A stretch of DNA of 64,000 nt from Roseateles sp. (GTDB lineage: Bacteria > Pseudomonadota > Gammaproteobacteria > Burkholderiales > Burkholderiaceae_C). The position numbers and the translations under genes were made by a program. Each line of letters opens with the position of its first letter. Within the stretch, counting starts at the first letter, position 1. Below are positions 25,426 through 33,452 of the stretch, one piece after another. A model generated the notes under the pieces. That model worked only from the letters and a program-made list of their open reading frames with translations. It ran no database searches and was not told the DNA's origin. The stretch is taken from NCBI RefSeq assembly GCF_019237615.1, contig NZ_JAFAGT010000095.1, forward strand, positions 29,144 to 93,143, written 5' to 3'.

Positions 25426-26402
25426 CCGCCCCGTTGCTTGAAGTCAGCCACCTGCGGGTGGAGTTCCCGACCCGTCGTGGCACGCTGCTAGCCCTGGACG
25501 ACATCTCCTTCTCGATCGCACCGGGCGAGATCCTGGGCGTGGTCGGCGAGTCCGGCGCCGGCAAGTCGCTGACCGGCGCCGCCATCATCGGCCTGCTGGA
25601 CCCGCCAGGCCGCATCGCCGCCGGCGAGATCCGCCTTGCGGGGCGCCGCATCGACAACCTGCCCTATGAGCAACTGCGCCGCATCCGCGGCCGCGAAATC
25701 GGCGCGGTGTTCCAGGATCCGCTGACCTCGCTGAACCCGCTCTATACGGTGGGACGCCAGCTGGTCGAGACCATCACGACCCACCTCGACCTGACGGCCT
25801 CGCAGGCTCGCGCCCGCGCCATCGAGCTGCTGGCCGCCACCGGCATCCCGGCGCCCGAGGCGCGCGTGGACCATTTCCCGCACCAGTTCTCCGGCGGCAT
25901 GCGCCAGCGCGTTGTCATCGCGCTGGCGCTCGCGGCCAACCCCAAGCTCATCGTCGCCGACGAGCCGACGACCGCGCTGGACGTCTCCATCCAGGCGCAG
26001 ATCATTACGCTGCTGAAGAAGATCTGCCGCGAGCAGGGTGCGGCCGTCATGCTGGTCACCCACGACATGGGCGTCATCGCCGAGACCTGCGACCGCGTGG
26101 CCGTCATGTATGCCGGCCGTGTCGCCGAGATCGGCCCGGTCGCCGACGTCATCCACCGCCCTGCCCATCCCTATACCGTCGGGCTGATGGGCTCCATCCC
26201 CGCCATGGACGAGGACCGTGAGCGCCTGCTGCAGATCGATGGCGCGATGCCGCGCCTGACCGCCATCCCGCCCGGGTGCGCCTTCAATCCCCGTTGCCCG
26301 CGCGTCGTCGAGCGCTGCCGCGCCGAGCGCCCCGAGCTCGCCCAGGTCGGGGCGACGAACGCTGCCTGCTGGCGTCCCGTCACCGTGGAGGCCGTGCGAT
26401 GA
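25422..26402 (+). CDS. Peptide ABC transporter ATP-binding protein (OppD/DppD-like)
   Basis: A 326-residue ATPase. Walker A is GESGAGKS, the Q-loop is [11 protein letters not shown], the signature is FSGGMRQR, Walker B is [12 protein letters not shown], and the switch His is in LVTHDMG. The C-terminal oligopeptide/dipeptide transporter extension carries a Cys cluster ([14 protein letters not shown]), which in this family binds an iron-sulphur cluster. It pairs with the next ATPase and is coupled to both neighbours by ATGA overlaps. Confidence 0.94.
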   Translation: MTAPLLEVSHLRVEFPTRRGTLLALDDISFSIAPGEILGVVGESGAGKSLTGAAIIGLLDPPGRIAAGEIRLAGRRIDNLPYEQLRRIRGREIGAVFQDPLTSLNPLYTVGRQLVETITTHLDLTASQARARAIELLAATGIPAPEARVDHFPHQFSGGMRQRVVIALALAANPKLIVADEPTTALDVSIQAQIITLLKKICREQGAAVMLVTHDMGVIAETCDRVAVMYAGRVAEIGPVADVIHRPAHPYTVGLMGSIPAMDEDRERLLQIDGAMPRLTAIPPGCAFNPRCPRVVERCRAERPELAQVGATNAACWRPVTVEAVR

Positions 26403-27397
26403 GCGCCCCCCTCGTCGAGGTCCGCGACCTCGCCAAGATCTTCGATGTGTCCCCGCCCTGGTTGAACCGTGTCGTCGAGCGCAAGCCCAAGGCATTCGTG
26501 CATGCCGTCGACGGCGTGTCCTTCGGCATCGAGCGCGGCAAGACGCTGGCCCTCGTCGGTGAAAGCGGCTGCGGCAAGAGCACGGTCGCGCGCCTGCTGG
26601 TGGGCCTGTACCAGGCGACGCGCGGCGGGGTGCGCTTCGACGGCGAGGACATCGCCGAGACGCTGGCCGGCGCGAATGCGCACACGCTGCGCCGGCGCAT
26701 GCAGATGATCTTCCAGGACCCTTATGCGTCGCTGAACCCGCGCTGGAAGGTGCTGGACATCGTCGCCGAGCCGCTGCGCGAGCATGGCCTGGTCCGCGAC
26801 GGCGCCGAGGTCGTGAAGCGCGTCGGCGAGTTGCTCGACTCGGTGGGCCTGAATCCGGCCGACGCCGAGAAGTTCCCGCACCAGTTCTCCGGCGGCCAGC
26901 GCCAGCGCATCTCCATCGCCCGTGCGCTCGCGACCCGGCCCGAGTTCCTCGTCTGCGACGAGCCGACCTCGGCGCTCGACGTGTCCGTGCAGGCCCAGGT
27001 CCTCAACATCATGAAGGACCTGCAGCGCGAACGCGGCCTGACCTATCTCTTCATCTCGCACAACCTCGCTGTCGTGCGCCATGTGGCCGATCAGGTCGGC
27101 GTCATGTACCTGGGTCGTCTCGTCGAGGTGGCGGACAAGGCCGAGCTGTTTGCGCGGCCGCGCCACCCCTACACGCGCATGCTGCTGGATGCGATCCCCG
27201 ACATCCACATGACCGGCCGTGCCCGCACGCCGGTGCAGGGTGAGGTGCCGAATCCGTTGAATCCGCCCAGCGGCTGCAGTTTCCACCCGCGCTGCCCGCT
27301 GGCCAACGAGCGCTGCAAGGCCGAGCGGCCGTCGCTGCTGGAGATCCGGGGTGTGCGCGTGGCCTGCCACGCGGTCGAGGAGGGCAGGGCGGGCTGA
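26399..27397 (+). CDS. Peptide ABC transporter ATP-binding protein (OppF/DppF-like)
   Basis: A 332-residue ATPase, the second nucleotide-binding subunit. Walker A is GESGCGKST, the Q-loop [12 protein letters not shown], the signature FSGGQRQR, Walker [13 protein letters not shown], and the switch His FISHNLAV. The C-terminal Cys cluster [14 protein letters not shown] is present. The gene ends the operon; its stop abuts, without a gap, the stop of the lptM-like gene on the other strand. Confidence 0.94.
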   Translation: MSAPLVEVRDLAKIFDVSPPWLNRVVERKPKAFVHAVDGVSFGIERGKTLALVGESGCGKSTVARLLVGLYQATRGGVRFDGEDIAETLAGANAHTLRRRMQMIFQDPYASLNPRWKVLDIVAEPLREHGLVRDGAEVVKRVGELLDSVGLNPADAEKFPHQFSGGQRQRISIARALATRPEFLVCDEPTSALDVSVQAQVLNIMKDLQRERGLTYLFISHNLAVVRHVADQVGVMYLGRLVEVADKAELFARPRHPYTRMLLDAIPDIHMTGRARTPVQGEVPNPLNPPSGCSFHPRCPLANERCKAERPSLLEIRGVRVACHAVEEGRAG

Positions 27398-27547
27398 TCA
27401 GCGCGATGGCGCCGAGGCTGGGGCTGACGCCGCGCCCGCCGGCTTGGGCAGGATCAGCGGGCCTTTCTGCCCGCAACCCGCGAGCGCGGTAAGGGTGATC
27501 AGCAGGGTGGCGATGCACCCACCTACACTGGCGGCAGTCTTCTTCAT
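27398..27547 (-). CDS. lptM: LPS translocon maturation chaperone LptM-like lipoprotein
   Basis: A 49-residue lipoprotein. The signal peptide ends in the lipobox LAGC, with Cys25 to be lipidated, followed by the hallmark GQKGPLILPKP and a short Ala/Pro tail. LptM (YifL) of enterobacteria helps LptD adopt its native disulphides. In Burkholderiales this small lipoprotein (also called LppL) is usually followed by lysA and divergent from cyaY. Here cyaY is present with only 11 bases between the two start codons, but lysA is missing and the gene instead converges on the opp operon. Confidence 0.85.
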   Translation of the reverse strand: MKKTAASVGGCIATLLITLTALAGCGQKGPLILPKPAGAASAPASAPSR

Positions 27548-27558
27548 CTGTCCAGTTT

Positions 27559-27891
27559 ATGTCCCTGTCCGACGCCGAATACCACGCCAAGGCCCACGCG
27601 CTGCTCGCACGCATCGAGGCGCAGGTCGATGCCTGGCTGGACGAAGACGTCGTCGACATCGACAGCCACCGTACCGGCGGCCTGCTGGAGCTCAGCCTGC
27701 CGGGCGGGTCCAAGATCGTCATCAACACCCAGCCGCCGCTGCAGGAGATCTGGCTCGCGGCGCGCTCGGGGGGCTATCACTTCAAATGGGATGGCGCCCG
27801 CTGGCTGGACCGCGAAGGCCAGGAGTTCTGCGCTCGCCTGTCGCGCAGCGCCAGCGAGCAGGCCGGCCGGGCGCTGACGTTCAGCGCCTAG
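27559..27891 (+). CDS. cyaY: Iron-sulphur cluster assembly regulator, frataxin CyaY
   Basis: A 110-residue bacterial frataxin. The N-terminal acidic helix (ALLARIEAQVDAWLDEDVVDID) supplies the iron-binding ridge. A beta-sheet core follows with LLELSLPGGSKIVINTQPP, QEIWLAARSGGYHFKWDG and WLDREGQEF, all family landmarks. CyaY tunes IscS activity during Fe-S cluster assembly. The start lies 11 bases from the divergent lptM start, so each promoter must lie in the other gene's coding region. Confidence 0.93.
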   Translation: MSLSDAEYHAKAHALLARIEAQVDAWLDEDVVDIDSHRTGGLLELSLPGGSKIVINTQPPLQEIWLAARSGGYHFKWDGARWLDREGQEFCARLSRSASEQAGRALTFSA

Positions 27892-27894
27892 GCG

Positions 27895-30276
27895 CTACCG
27901 CTTGAAGAGGTCCAGGATGGACTTCTTTTCCTCTTCGCTGCTGCTGGCGGGCACGTTGGGCTCGTTTGACAGCTCGCGCACGCTGTTGCCTGCCGTGTAC
28001 TCGTCGTAGAACCATTCGCCGTTGACGTTGACGACGCCCTCGGGTGGCGTGATCTCGTCGACCGGCTTGCCCTTGAGCGCGAAGCCCATGTACTCGATCC
28101 AGACCGGCAGGCTCAGGCCGCCGCCGGTCTCGCGGTCGCCGAGCTTGCGCGGCTGGTCGTAGCCTATCCAGACGACGGCGACGAGGTCCTTCTGGTAGCC
28201 CGCGAACCAGGCGTCCATGGAGTCGTTGGTCGTGCCGGTCTTGCCGTAGATGTCGGGGCGCTTCAGCGTCGCTTGCGCGCGCGCAGCGGTGCCGCTGCGC
28301 GTGACCTCCTGCAGCAGGCTGCTCATCAGGAAGGCGTTGCGCGGCTCGATGGCGCGGGCGTCGTCCGCCAGCGCGACGGGCAGGGCCTCGTAGAGCAGCC
28401 GGCCCTTGTTGTCGGTGATCTTGGCGATCAACTGCGGGCTGACGCGGTAGCCGCCGTTGGCGAACACGGAGAAGCCCTGGGCCATCTGCATGGGCGTCAC
28501 GGAGCCGGCGCCCAGCGCCATGGTCAGGTACGCCGGGTGCTTCTCGGCCTCGAAGCCGAAGCGCGTGATCCAGTCCTGCGCGTACTTCACCCCGATGGAG
28601 TGAAGCACGCGGATGGAGACCATGTTCTTGGACTTGGCCAGCGCCGTGCGCAGCGGCATGGGGCCTTCGAACTTGCCGTCGTAGTTCTTGGGTTCCCAGG
28701 GTTGGCTGCCCGTGGTGCCGGCGTCGAAGAACAGTGGCGCGTCATTGACGACGGTGGCTGGCGTGAAGCCCTTCTCCAGCGCGGCGGAGTAGATGAAGGG
28801 CTTGAAGCTGGAGCCAGGCTGGCGCCAGGCCTGGGTCACATGGTTGAACTTGTTCTTGGCGTAGTCGAAGCCCCCCACCATCGCGTGCACCTGGCCGTTG
28901 CGCGGGTCCAGCGACACGAAGGCGCCCTCGACCTCCGGCAACTGCGTGATCGTCCACTCGTTGCCGTCCTTCTGCCTGGGGCCCTTGACGACGCGGATCA
29001 CCGCACCGCGGCGGATGCGGGTCTTGGGGTTGCCCTTGTCGGACAGGCCCGAGGTCGCGGGCTTCAGGCCGTCGCCCGTGATCGTGATGGCGTCGCCGCT
29101 CTGCAGCACGGCCGAGACCTTCTTGGCATCGGCCTCCAGCACGACGGCGGCCAGCAGTTCGTCGTTGGCCGGGTGATCGGCCAGCGCCTCCGCGATGCGC
29201 GCGTCCAGCGCCTTGGCGTCGCCGGGCAGGTCGGCATAGGCCTCGGGGCCACGGTAGACCTGGCGCTTCTCATAGTCCAGGATGCCGCGGCGCAGTGCGC
29301 GATAGGCGCTGTTCTGCTCGGCGCTGTTGAGCGTCAGGTAGACGTTCAGTCCGCGCGAATAGGCCTCGTCACCGTACTGGCTGAAGATCAGCTGGCGCGC
29401 CGCCTCGGCGACGAACTCGGCATGCGAAGCTGACTCCGGTACCGGCCGGATGCGCAGCTTCTCCAGCTTGGCCGCGTCGCGTTCCTCCTCGGTGATGTAG
29501 CCCGTCTCGTACATCCGTTCGATGATGTACTGCTGGCGGATGGTCGCGCGCTTGGGGTTGTTGATCGGGTTGTAGGCAGACGGTGCCTTGGGCAGGCCGG
29601 CCAGCATGGCGGCCTCGGCAATGCTGATCTTGTCCAGTGTCTTGCCGAAATAGATCTCGCTGGCTGCCGCGAAGCCGTGTGCGCGGTGGCCCAGGAAGAT
29701 CTGGTTCATGTAGATCTCGAGGATCTTCTCCTTGGACAGCGCCGACTCGATCTTCAGCGCCAGCAGGATCTCGTAGATCTTGCGCGTGAAGGTCTTCTCC
29801 GAGGACAGGTAGAAGTTGCGCGCCACCTGCATCGTGATCGTCGACGCACCCTGGCTGCGCGACTCGCCGACGTTGGCCAGGCCGGCGCGCAGTATGCCCA
29901 GGTAGTCCACGCCGCCATGCTGATAGAAGCGTGCGTCCTCGATGGCCAGCACGGCCTCCTGCATCACCTTGGGGATCTGCTGGATGGGCAGGTAGCTGCG
30001 GCGTTCCTCGCCGAACTCGCCCAGCAGCACGCCGTCGCTGGACAGGACCCGCATGGGCAGCTTGGGGCGGTAGTCGGTCAGTCCGCTGACGTCGGGCAGG
30101 TTGGGATAGGCCAGCGACAAGGCCAGTGCCGCCAGCAGCAGGATGGCCGCGACGCCGCCGCCGATCAGGCCCAGGCTCCACAGCGCCCAGCGGCTCAGGC
30201 GGGAGGTGCGATCTGACGGGGGGGCGTTGCCGGCGGGCGAAGGACTGGAGGCAGCGGATCGGGGCTTGTCATTCAT
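27895..30276 (-). CDS. mrcA: Penicillin-binding protein 1A (bifunctional transglycosylase/transpeptidase)
   Basis: A 793-residue class A PBP that polymerises and crosslinks peptidoglycan. Order: a cytoplasmic Ser/Pro-rich N-terminus, one TM (about residues 30-52), a GT51 transglycosylase domain (catalytic Glu in AIEDARFYQHGG, then GASTITMQVARNFYLSSEKT), a PBP1A OB-like domain, and a transpeptidase domain. The latter has SxxK in PGSSFKPF, SxN in SKNMVS and KTG in GKTGTT. It is divergent from pilMNOPQ with 283 bases between starts, the usual arrangement in beta- and gammaproteobacteria. It ends only 3 bases after the convergent cyaY stop. Confidence 0.96.
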   Translation of the reverse strand: MNDKPRSAASSPSPAGNAPPSDRTSRLSRWALWSLGLIGGGVAAILLLAALALSLAYPNLPDVSGLTDYRPKLPMRVLSSDGVLLGEFGEERRSYLPIQQIPKVMQEAVLAIEDARFYQHGGVDYLGILRAGLANVGESRSQGASTITMQVARNFYLSSEKTFTRKIYEILLALKIESALSKEKILEIYMNQIFLGHRAHGFAAASEIYFGKTLDKISIAEAAMLAGLPKAPSAYNPINNPKRATIRQQYIIERMYETGYITEEERDAAKLEKLRIRPVPESASHAEFVAEAARQLIFSQYGDEAYSRGLNVYLTLNSAEQNSAYRALRRGILDYEKRQVYRGPEAYADLPGDAKALDARIAEALADHPANDELLAAVVLEADAKKVSAVLQSGDAITITGDGLKPATSGLSDKGNPKTRIRRGAVIRVVKGPRQKDGNEWTITQLPEVEGAFVSLDPRNGQVHAMVGGFDYAKNKFNHVTQAWRQPGSSFKPFIYSAALEKGFTPATVVNDAPLFFDAGTTGSQPWEPKNYDGKFEGPMPLRTALAKSKNMVSIRVLHSIGVKYAQDWITRFGFEAEKHPAYLTMALGAGSVTPMQMAQGFSVFANGGYRVSPQLIAKITDNKGRLLYEALPVALADDARAIEPRNAFLMSSLLQEVTRSGTAARAQATLKRPDIYGKTGTTNDSMDAWFAGYQKDLVAVVWIGYDQPRKLGDRETGGGLSLPVWIEYMGFALKGKPVDEITPPEGVVNVNGEWFYDEYTAGNSVRELSNEPNVPASSSEEEKKSILDLFKR

Positions 30277-30492
30277 GAGCCGGCGGAGCGCCCCGAGAGC
30301 GCGAGGGGAGGAGTCGGCGGATTATAGGAAGTGCGATCCGGTTGCTCATGTATACGAGGAGTCACCCCAAATGGTGTGTCAAACGACCGCATCCCCTGTG
30401 TTTTGCAAGAGCTTGCAAGTTGGTTGATTCGTGTATGTTTAGCAACGTGGCGTTACCAGCTTGGGCCGGATTTTCGTTCGCTGTCAACAGCT

Positions 30493-30521
30493 TTGCTGCT
30501 AGCATTCAAGTAACTTATTAA
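30493..30521 (+). promoter_or_regulatory. Putative promoter of the pilMNOPQ operon
   Basis: -35 TTGCTG (30493-30498), 17-base spacer, -10 TATTAA (30516-30521). It would start transcription about 30 bases before the pilM ATG, in an AT-rich stretch that contrasts with the surrounding sequence. The -35 is weak. Confidence 0.35.
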
Positions 30522-30559
30522 TAGTCCGATACGTAACTCGCGTGTCGGGAACAAAGGGC

Positions 30560-31639
30560 ATGGGAATACTTGACGCACTTTTGGGTCGCAAGCACCCCGC
30601 GCTGATTGGCCTGGATATCAGTTCTTCCAGCGTCAAGCTGGTGGAACTCGGGCAGACCAAGAGTGGCGAATTCGTGCTCGAGCGTTTCGCCAGCGAACCC
30701 TTTGAGAAGGGGTGGATTGCCGACGGCCAGATCGAGAAGTTCGATGAGGTCGCCGATGCCGTGCGCCGCGTCGTCGCGCGCAGCGGCAGCAAGACCCGCG
30801 ATGCCGCCCTGGCCATGCCGCAGTCGGCCGTCATCACCAAGAAGATCATGCTGCCGGCTGGCTTGCGCGAGGAAGAGCTCGAGCTGCAGGTCGAGGCCGA
30901 GGCCAACCAGTACATCCCGTTCTCGCTGGACGAGGTCAGCCTCGACTTCTGCGTCATCGGCCCCAGCCCGACCTCGGTCGGCGACGTCGAGGTGCTGATC
31001 GCCGCGTCGCGCAAGGATCGCGTGCAGGACCGGCAGGGCCTGGCCGAGGCCGCCGGCCTGCGCCCCGTCGTGCTGGACATCGAGTCGCATGCCTCTCGCA
31101 TGGCGATGGGGCGGCTCATCGCGGCGCTGCCCGGCGAGGGCAAGGACGCGCTCGTGGCCCTGTTCGAGATCGGCGCCGACACGACCAGCCTCAAGGTGCT
31201 GCGCGACGACGAGCTGCTCTACGACCGTGACCAGTCCTTCGGCGGCTCGCAGCTGACGCAGCTGATCTCGCGCCAGTACGGCTTCTCCTTCGAGGAGGCC
31301 GAGCAGAAGAAGCTCGCGAACGAGTTGCCCGAGGACTACGAGGCGAGCGTGCTCAATCCCTTCGTCGACAGCCTGTCGCAGGAGATCGGTCGTGCGCTGC
31401 AGTATTTCTTCACCAGCACGCCGCACCACAAGGTGCACTATGTGATGCTGGCCGGCGGCACCGCGACGCTGCCGGGCCTGAAGGAGCGCGTGACCGACCT
31501 GACCGGCTTCGCCTGCATGGTGGTCAACCCCTTCGAGGACATGGCCATGGGCCCCGCGGTGCGCGAGTCCAGGCTGCGTCGCGAGGCGCCGTCCTATCTG
31601 ACCGCCTGCGGCCTCGCGATGCGGAGGTTCTTCCAGTGA
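30560..31639 (+). CDS. pilM: Type IV pilus inner membrane platform protein PilM
   Basis: A 359-residue cytoplasmic actin-like protein of the type IV pilus alignment complex. It begins MGILDALLGRKHPALIGLDIS, with the phosphate-binding DISSSSVKLVEL strand, an ATP-binding fold (LFEIGADTTSLKVL) and the late MLAGGTATLPGL motif. It binds the cytoplasmic N-terminus of PilN. The ATG at 30560 follows AAAGGG. A GTG 18 bases upstream is also in frame but lacks a ribosome site. First gene of pilMNOPQ. Confidence 0.95.
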   Translation: MGILDALLGRKHPALIGLDISSSSVKLVELGQTKSGEFVLERFASEPFEKGWIADGQIEKFDEVADAVRRVVARSGSKTRDAALAMPQSAVITKKIMLPAGLREEELELQVEAEANQYIPFSLDEVSLDFCVIGPSPTSVGDVEVLIAASRKDRVQDRQGLAEAAGLRPVVLDIESHASRMAMGRLIAALPGEGKDALVALFEIGADTTSLKVLRDDELLYDRDQSFGGSQLTQLISRQYGFSFEEAEQKKLANELPEDYEASVLNPFVDSLSQEIGRALQYFFTSTPHHKVHYVMLAGGTATLPGLKERVTDLTGFACMVVNPFEDMAMGPAVRESRLRREAPSYLTACGLAMRRFFQ

Positions 31640-32238
31640 TCCTGATCAACCTGCTGCCCTACCGCGAGGAGCGGCGCAAGCGGCGCAAGGCGGCCTTCTT
31701 CGCCGGCCTGGGCCTGGCCGCCCTGGCGGGGGCGGGCATCGTCGGCGCCGTCTTCCTGTTGCTGCAGTTCCTGACGACGGAGCAGCAGGCGCACAACCAG
31801 TACATCCAGAACGAGATCACCCGGCTGGAAGCGCAGATCAAGGACATCGCCGAGCTGAAGACCGAGATCGAGTCGCTCAAGTCGCGGCAGCGCGCCGTCG
31901 AGGATCTGCAGACCGACCGCAACACGCCGGTCCAGTTGCTCAACGACCTGGCCCGCCTGGCGCCCGAAGGCATCTATCTGACGGCCATCCGCCAGGACAG
32001 CAAGAGCGTCACGGTCAGCGGCGTCGCGCAGACCAACGAGCGCGTGTCGGAGTTCCTGCGCAATGTCTCGCGCAGCTCCGAATGGCTGGAGAAACCCGAC
32101 CTCATCGAAGTCAAGCTCGCCACCGTCAGCGCCAACACGCGCGACGTGCGCCGGCTGCTCGACTTCTCCATGAAGGTTTCGATCAAGGCACCACCGCGCG
32201 AGGCCGCCCAGGGGGCCTCCGCGCCAAAGAAGAGCTGA
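31636..32238 (+). CDS. pilN: Type IV pilus assembly protein PilN
   Basis: A 200-residue bitopic protein. The PilM-binding N-terminal motif MILINLLPYREERRKRRK is followed by a TM helix (about residues 20-44), a coiled coil (QNEITRLEAQIKDIAELKTE) and a ferredoxin-like periplasmic domain. Translation starts at a GTG that overlaps the pilM stop (GTGA). Confidence 0.95.
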   Translation: MILINLLPYREERRKRRKAAFFAGLGLAALAGAGIVGAVFLLLQFLTTEQQAHNQYIQNEITRLEAQIKDIAELKTEIESLKSRQRAVEDLQTDRNTPVQLLNDLARLAPEGIYLTAIRQDSKSVTVSGVAQTNERVSEFLRNVSRSSEWLEKPDLIEVKLATVSANTRDVRRLLDFSMKVSIKAPPREAAQGASAPKKS

Positions 32239-32244
32239 CCGACC

Positions 32245-32931
32245 ATGGCCACCTCCCTATCCAAGATCGACCTGAACGCCTGGTTTGCAGAGTTCTCGGC
32301 CCAGTTCCAGGGGCTCAATCCCAAGGAGCCGGGCCAATGGCCGCTGGCGCCCAAGCTGGCGTCCGCGCTGGCCGTGATGCTGGTCGTCGTCGGCGTGGGC
32401 TACGCGTTCCTGCTGTCGGACGTCGAGGCCGGCCTCGATGCCGAGCGCAACCGCGAGCCCCAGCTGCGCCAGGACTACCAGGCCAAGCTGGCCCAGGCCG
32501 TCAACCTGCCCGAACTGCGCAAGCAGAAGAGTCAGGTCGAGGAGTACGTGACCCAGCTGGAGAAGCAACTGCCCGGCAAGGCCGAGATCGACTCCCTGTT
32601 GTCTGACATCAGCAGCGCGGGCGTTGGCCGGGGCCTGCAGTTCGAGCTGTTTCGCCCGGGCCAGGTGCTGATCAAGGACTACTACGCGGAGCTGCCGATC
32701 GCCGTCAAGGTGTCGGGCCGCTATCACGACATCGGCGCCTTCGCGGCCGACGTGTCCAACCTCTCGCGCATCGTCACGCTGCACAACCTCATCGTCGCCG
32801 CGCCCACGGGCCCGCGCGATGCGAACGGCGCCCTCACCATGGAGGCGACGGCGCGCACCTATCGCTATCTCGATTCCGCCGAAGTGGCCGAGCAGCGCAA
32901 GGCTGCCGCCAAGGCCGGAGGCAAGAAATGA
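32245..32931 (+). CDS. pilO: Type IV pilus assembly protein PilO
   Basis: A 228-residue bitopic inner-membrane protein that heterodimerises with PilN. One TM (about residues 36-55) is followed by a coiled coil (LPELRKQKSQVEEYVTQLEK) and the PilO ferredoxin-like fold with LFRPGQVLIKDYYAELPI and GRYHDIGAFAADVSNLSRIV. The stop overlaps the pilP ATG. Confidence 0.95.
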   Translation: MATSLSKIDLNAWFAEFSAQFQGLNPKEPGQWPLAPKLASALAVMLVVVGVGYAFLLSDVEAGLDAERNREPQLRQDYQAKLAQAVNLPELRKQKSQVEEYVTQLEKQLPGKAEIDSLLSDISSAGVGRGLQFELFRPGQVLIKDYYAELPIAVKVSGRYHDIGAFAADVSNLSRIVTLHNLIVAAPTGPRDANGALTMEATARTYRYLDSAEVAEQRKAAAKAGGKK

Positions 32932-33452
32932 AGCGCCTGCTGATCCCGCTCTCGGGCGCCATGCTGCTTGCCGGTTGCGGCGGCGACATCGACGAGCTGC
33001 GCCAATGGATGGAGCAGCAGCGCAAGGAGGCCAAGGCCACCGTGCCGCCGCTGCTGCCGCCCAAGAAGTTCCTGCCGCAGCCCTATGAATCCGGTGCCGG
33101 CGTGGACCCGTTCAGTCCGCAAAAGCTCAGTGTCGCCATCAAGCAGGAGGCGGCCCAGCCCAATTCGCTGCTGACGGCCGAGATCAGCCGCCGCAAGGAG
33201 CCGCTGGAGGCCTATCCGCTGGACACCATGTCCATGGTCGGCAGCCTGACGCGTGACAGCAAGCGCTACGCGCTGCTGCGGGTGGACAACCTGTTGTATC
33301 AGGTCAAGGCCGGGGACTATCTCGGCCAGAACTTCGGCCGCATCACCAAGATCAGCGAGACCGAGATCACGTTGCGAGAAGTCGTCCAGGACGCTGCGGG
33401 CGAGTGGATCGAGCGCACCAGTACCCTCCAGCTACAGGAGAAGGGACGATGA
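32928..33452 (+). CDS. pilP: Type IV pilus lipoprotein PilP
   Basis: A 174-residue inner-membrane lipoprotein. The signal peptide ends in the lipobox LLAGC (Cys17). A flexible linker contains YESGAGVDPFSP, and the beta-sandwich domain LDTMSMVGSL...YALLRVDNLLYQVKAGDYLG (split here) contacts the PilQ periplasmic domains. It links the PilNO platform to the secretin. Coupled to both neighbours by ATGA overlaps. Confidence 0.95.
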   Translation: MKRLLIPLSGAMLLAGCGGDIDELRQWMEQQRKEAKATVPPLLPPKKFLPQPYESGAGVDPFSPQKLSVAIKQEAAQPNSLLTAEISRRKEPLEAYPLDTMSMVGSLTRDSKRYALLRVDNLLYQVKAGDYLGQNFGRITKISETEITLREVVQDAAGEWIERTSTLQLQEKGR

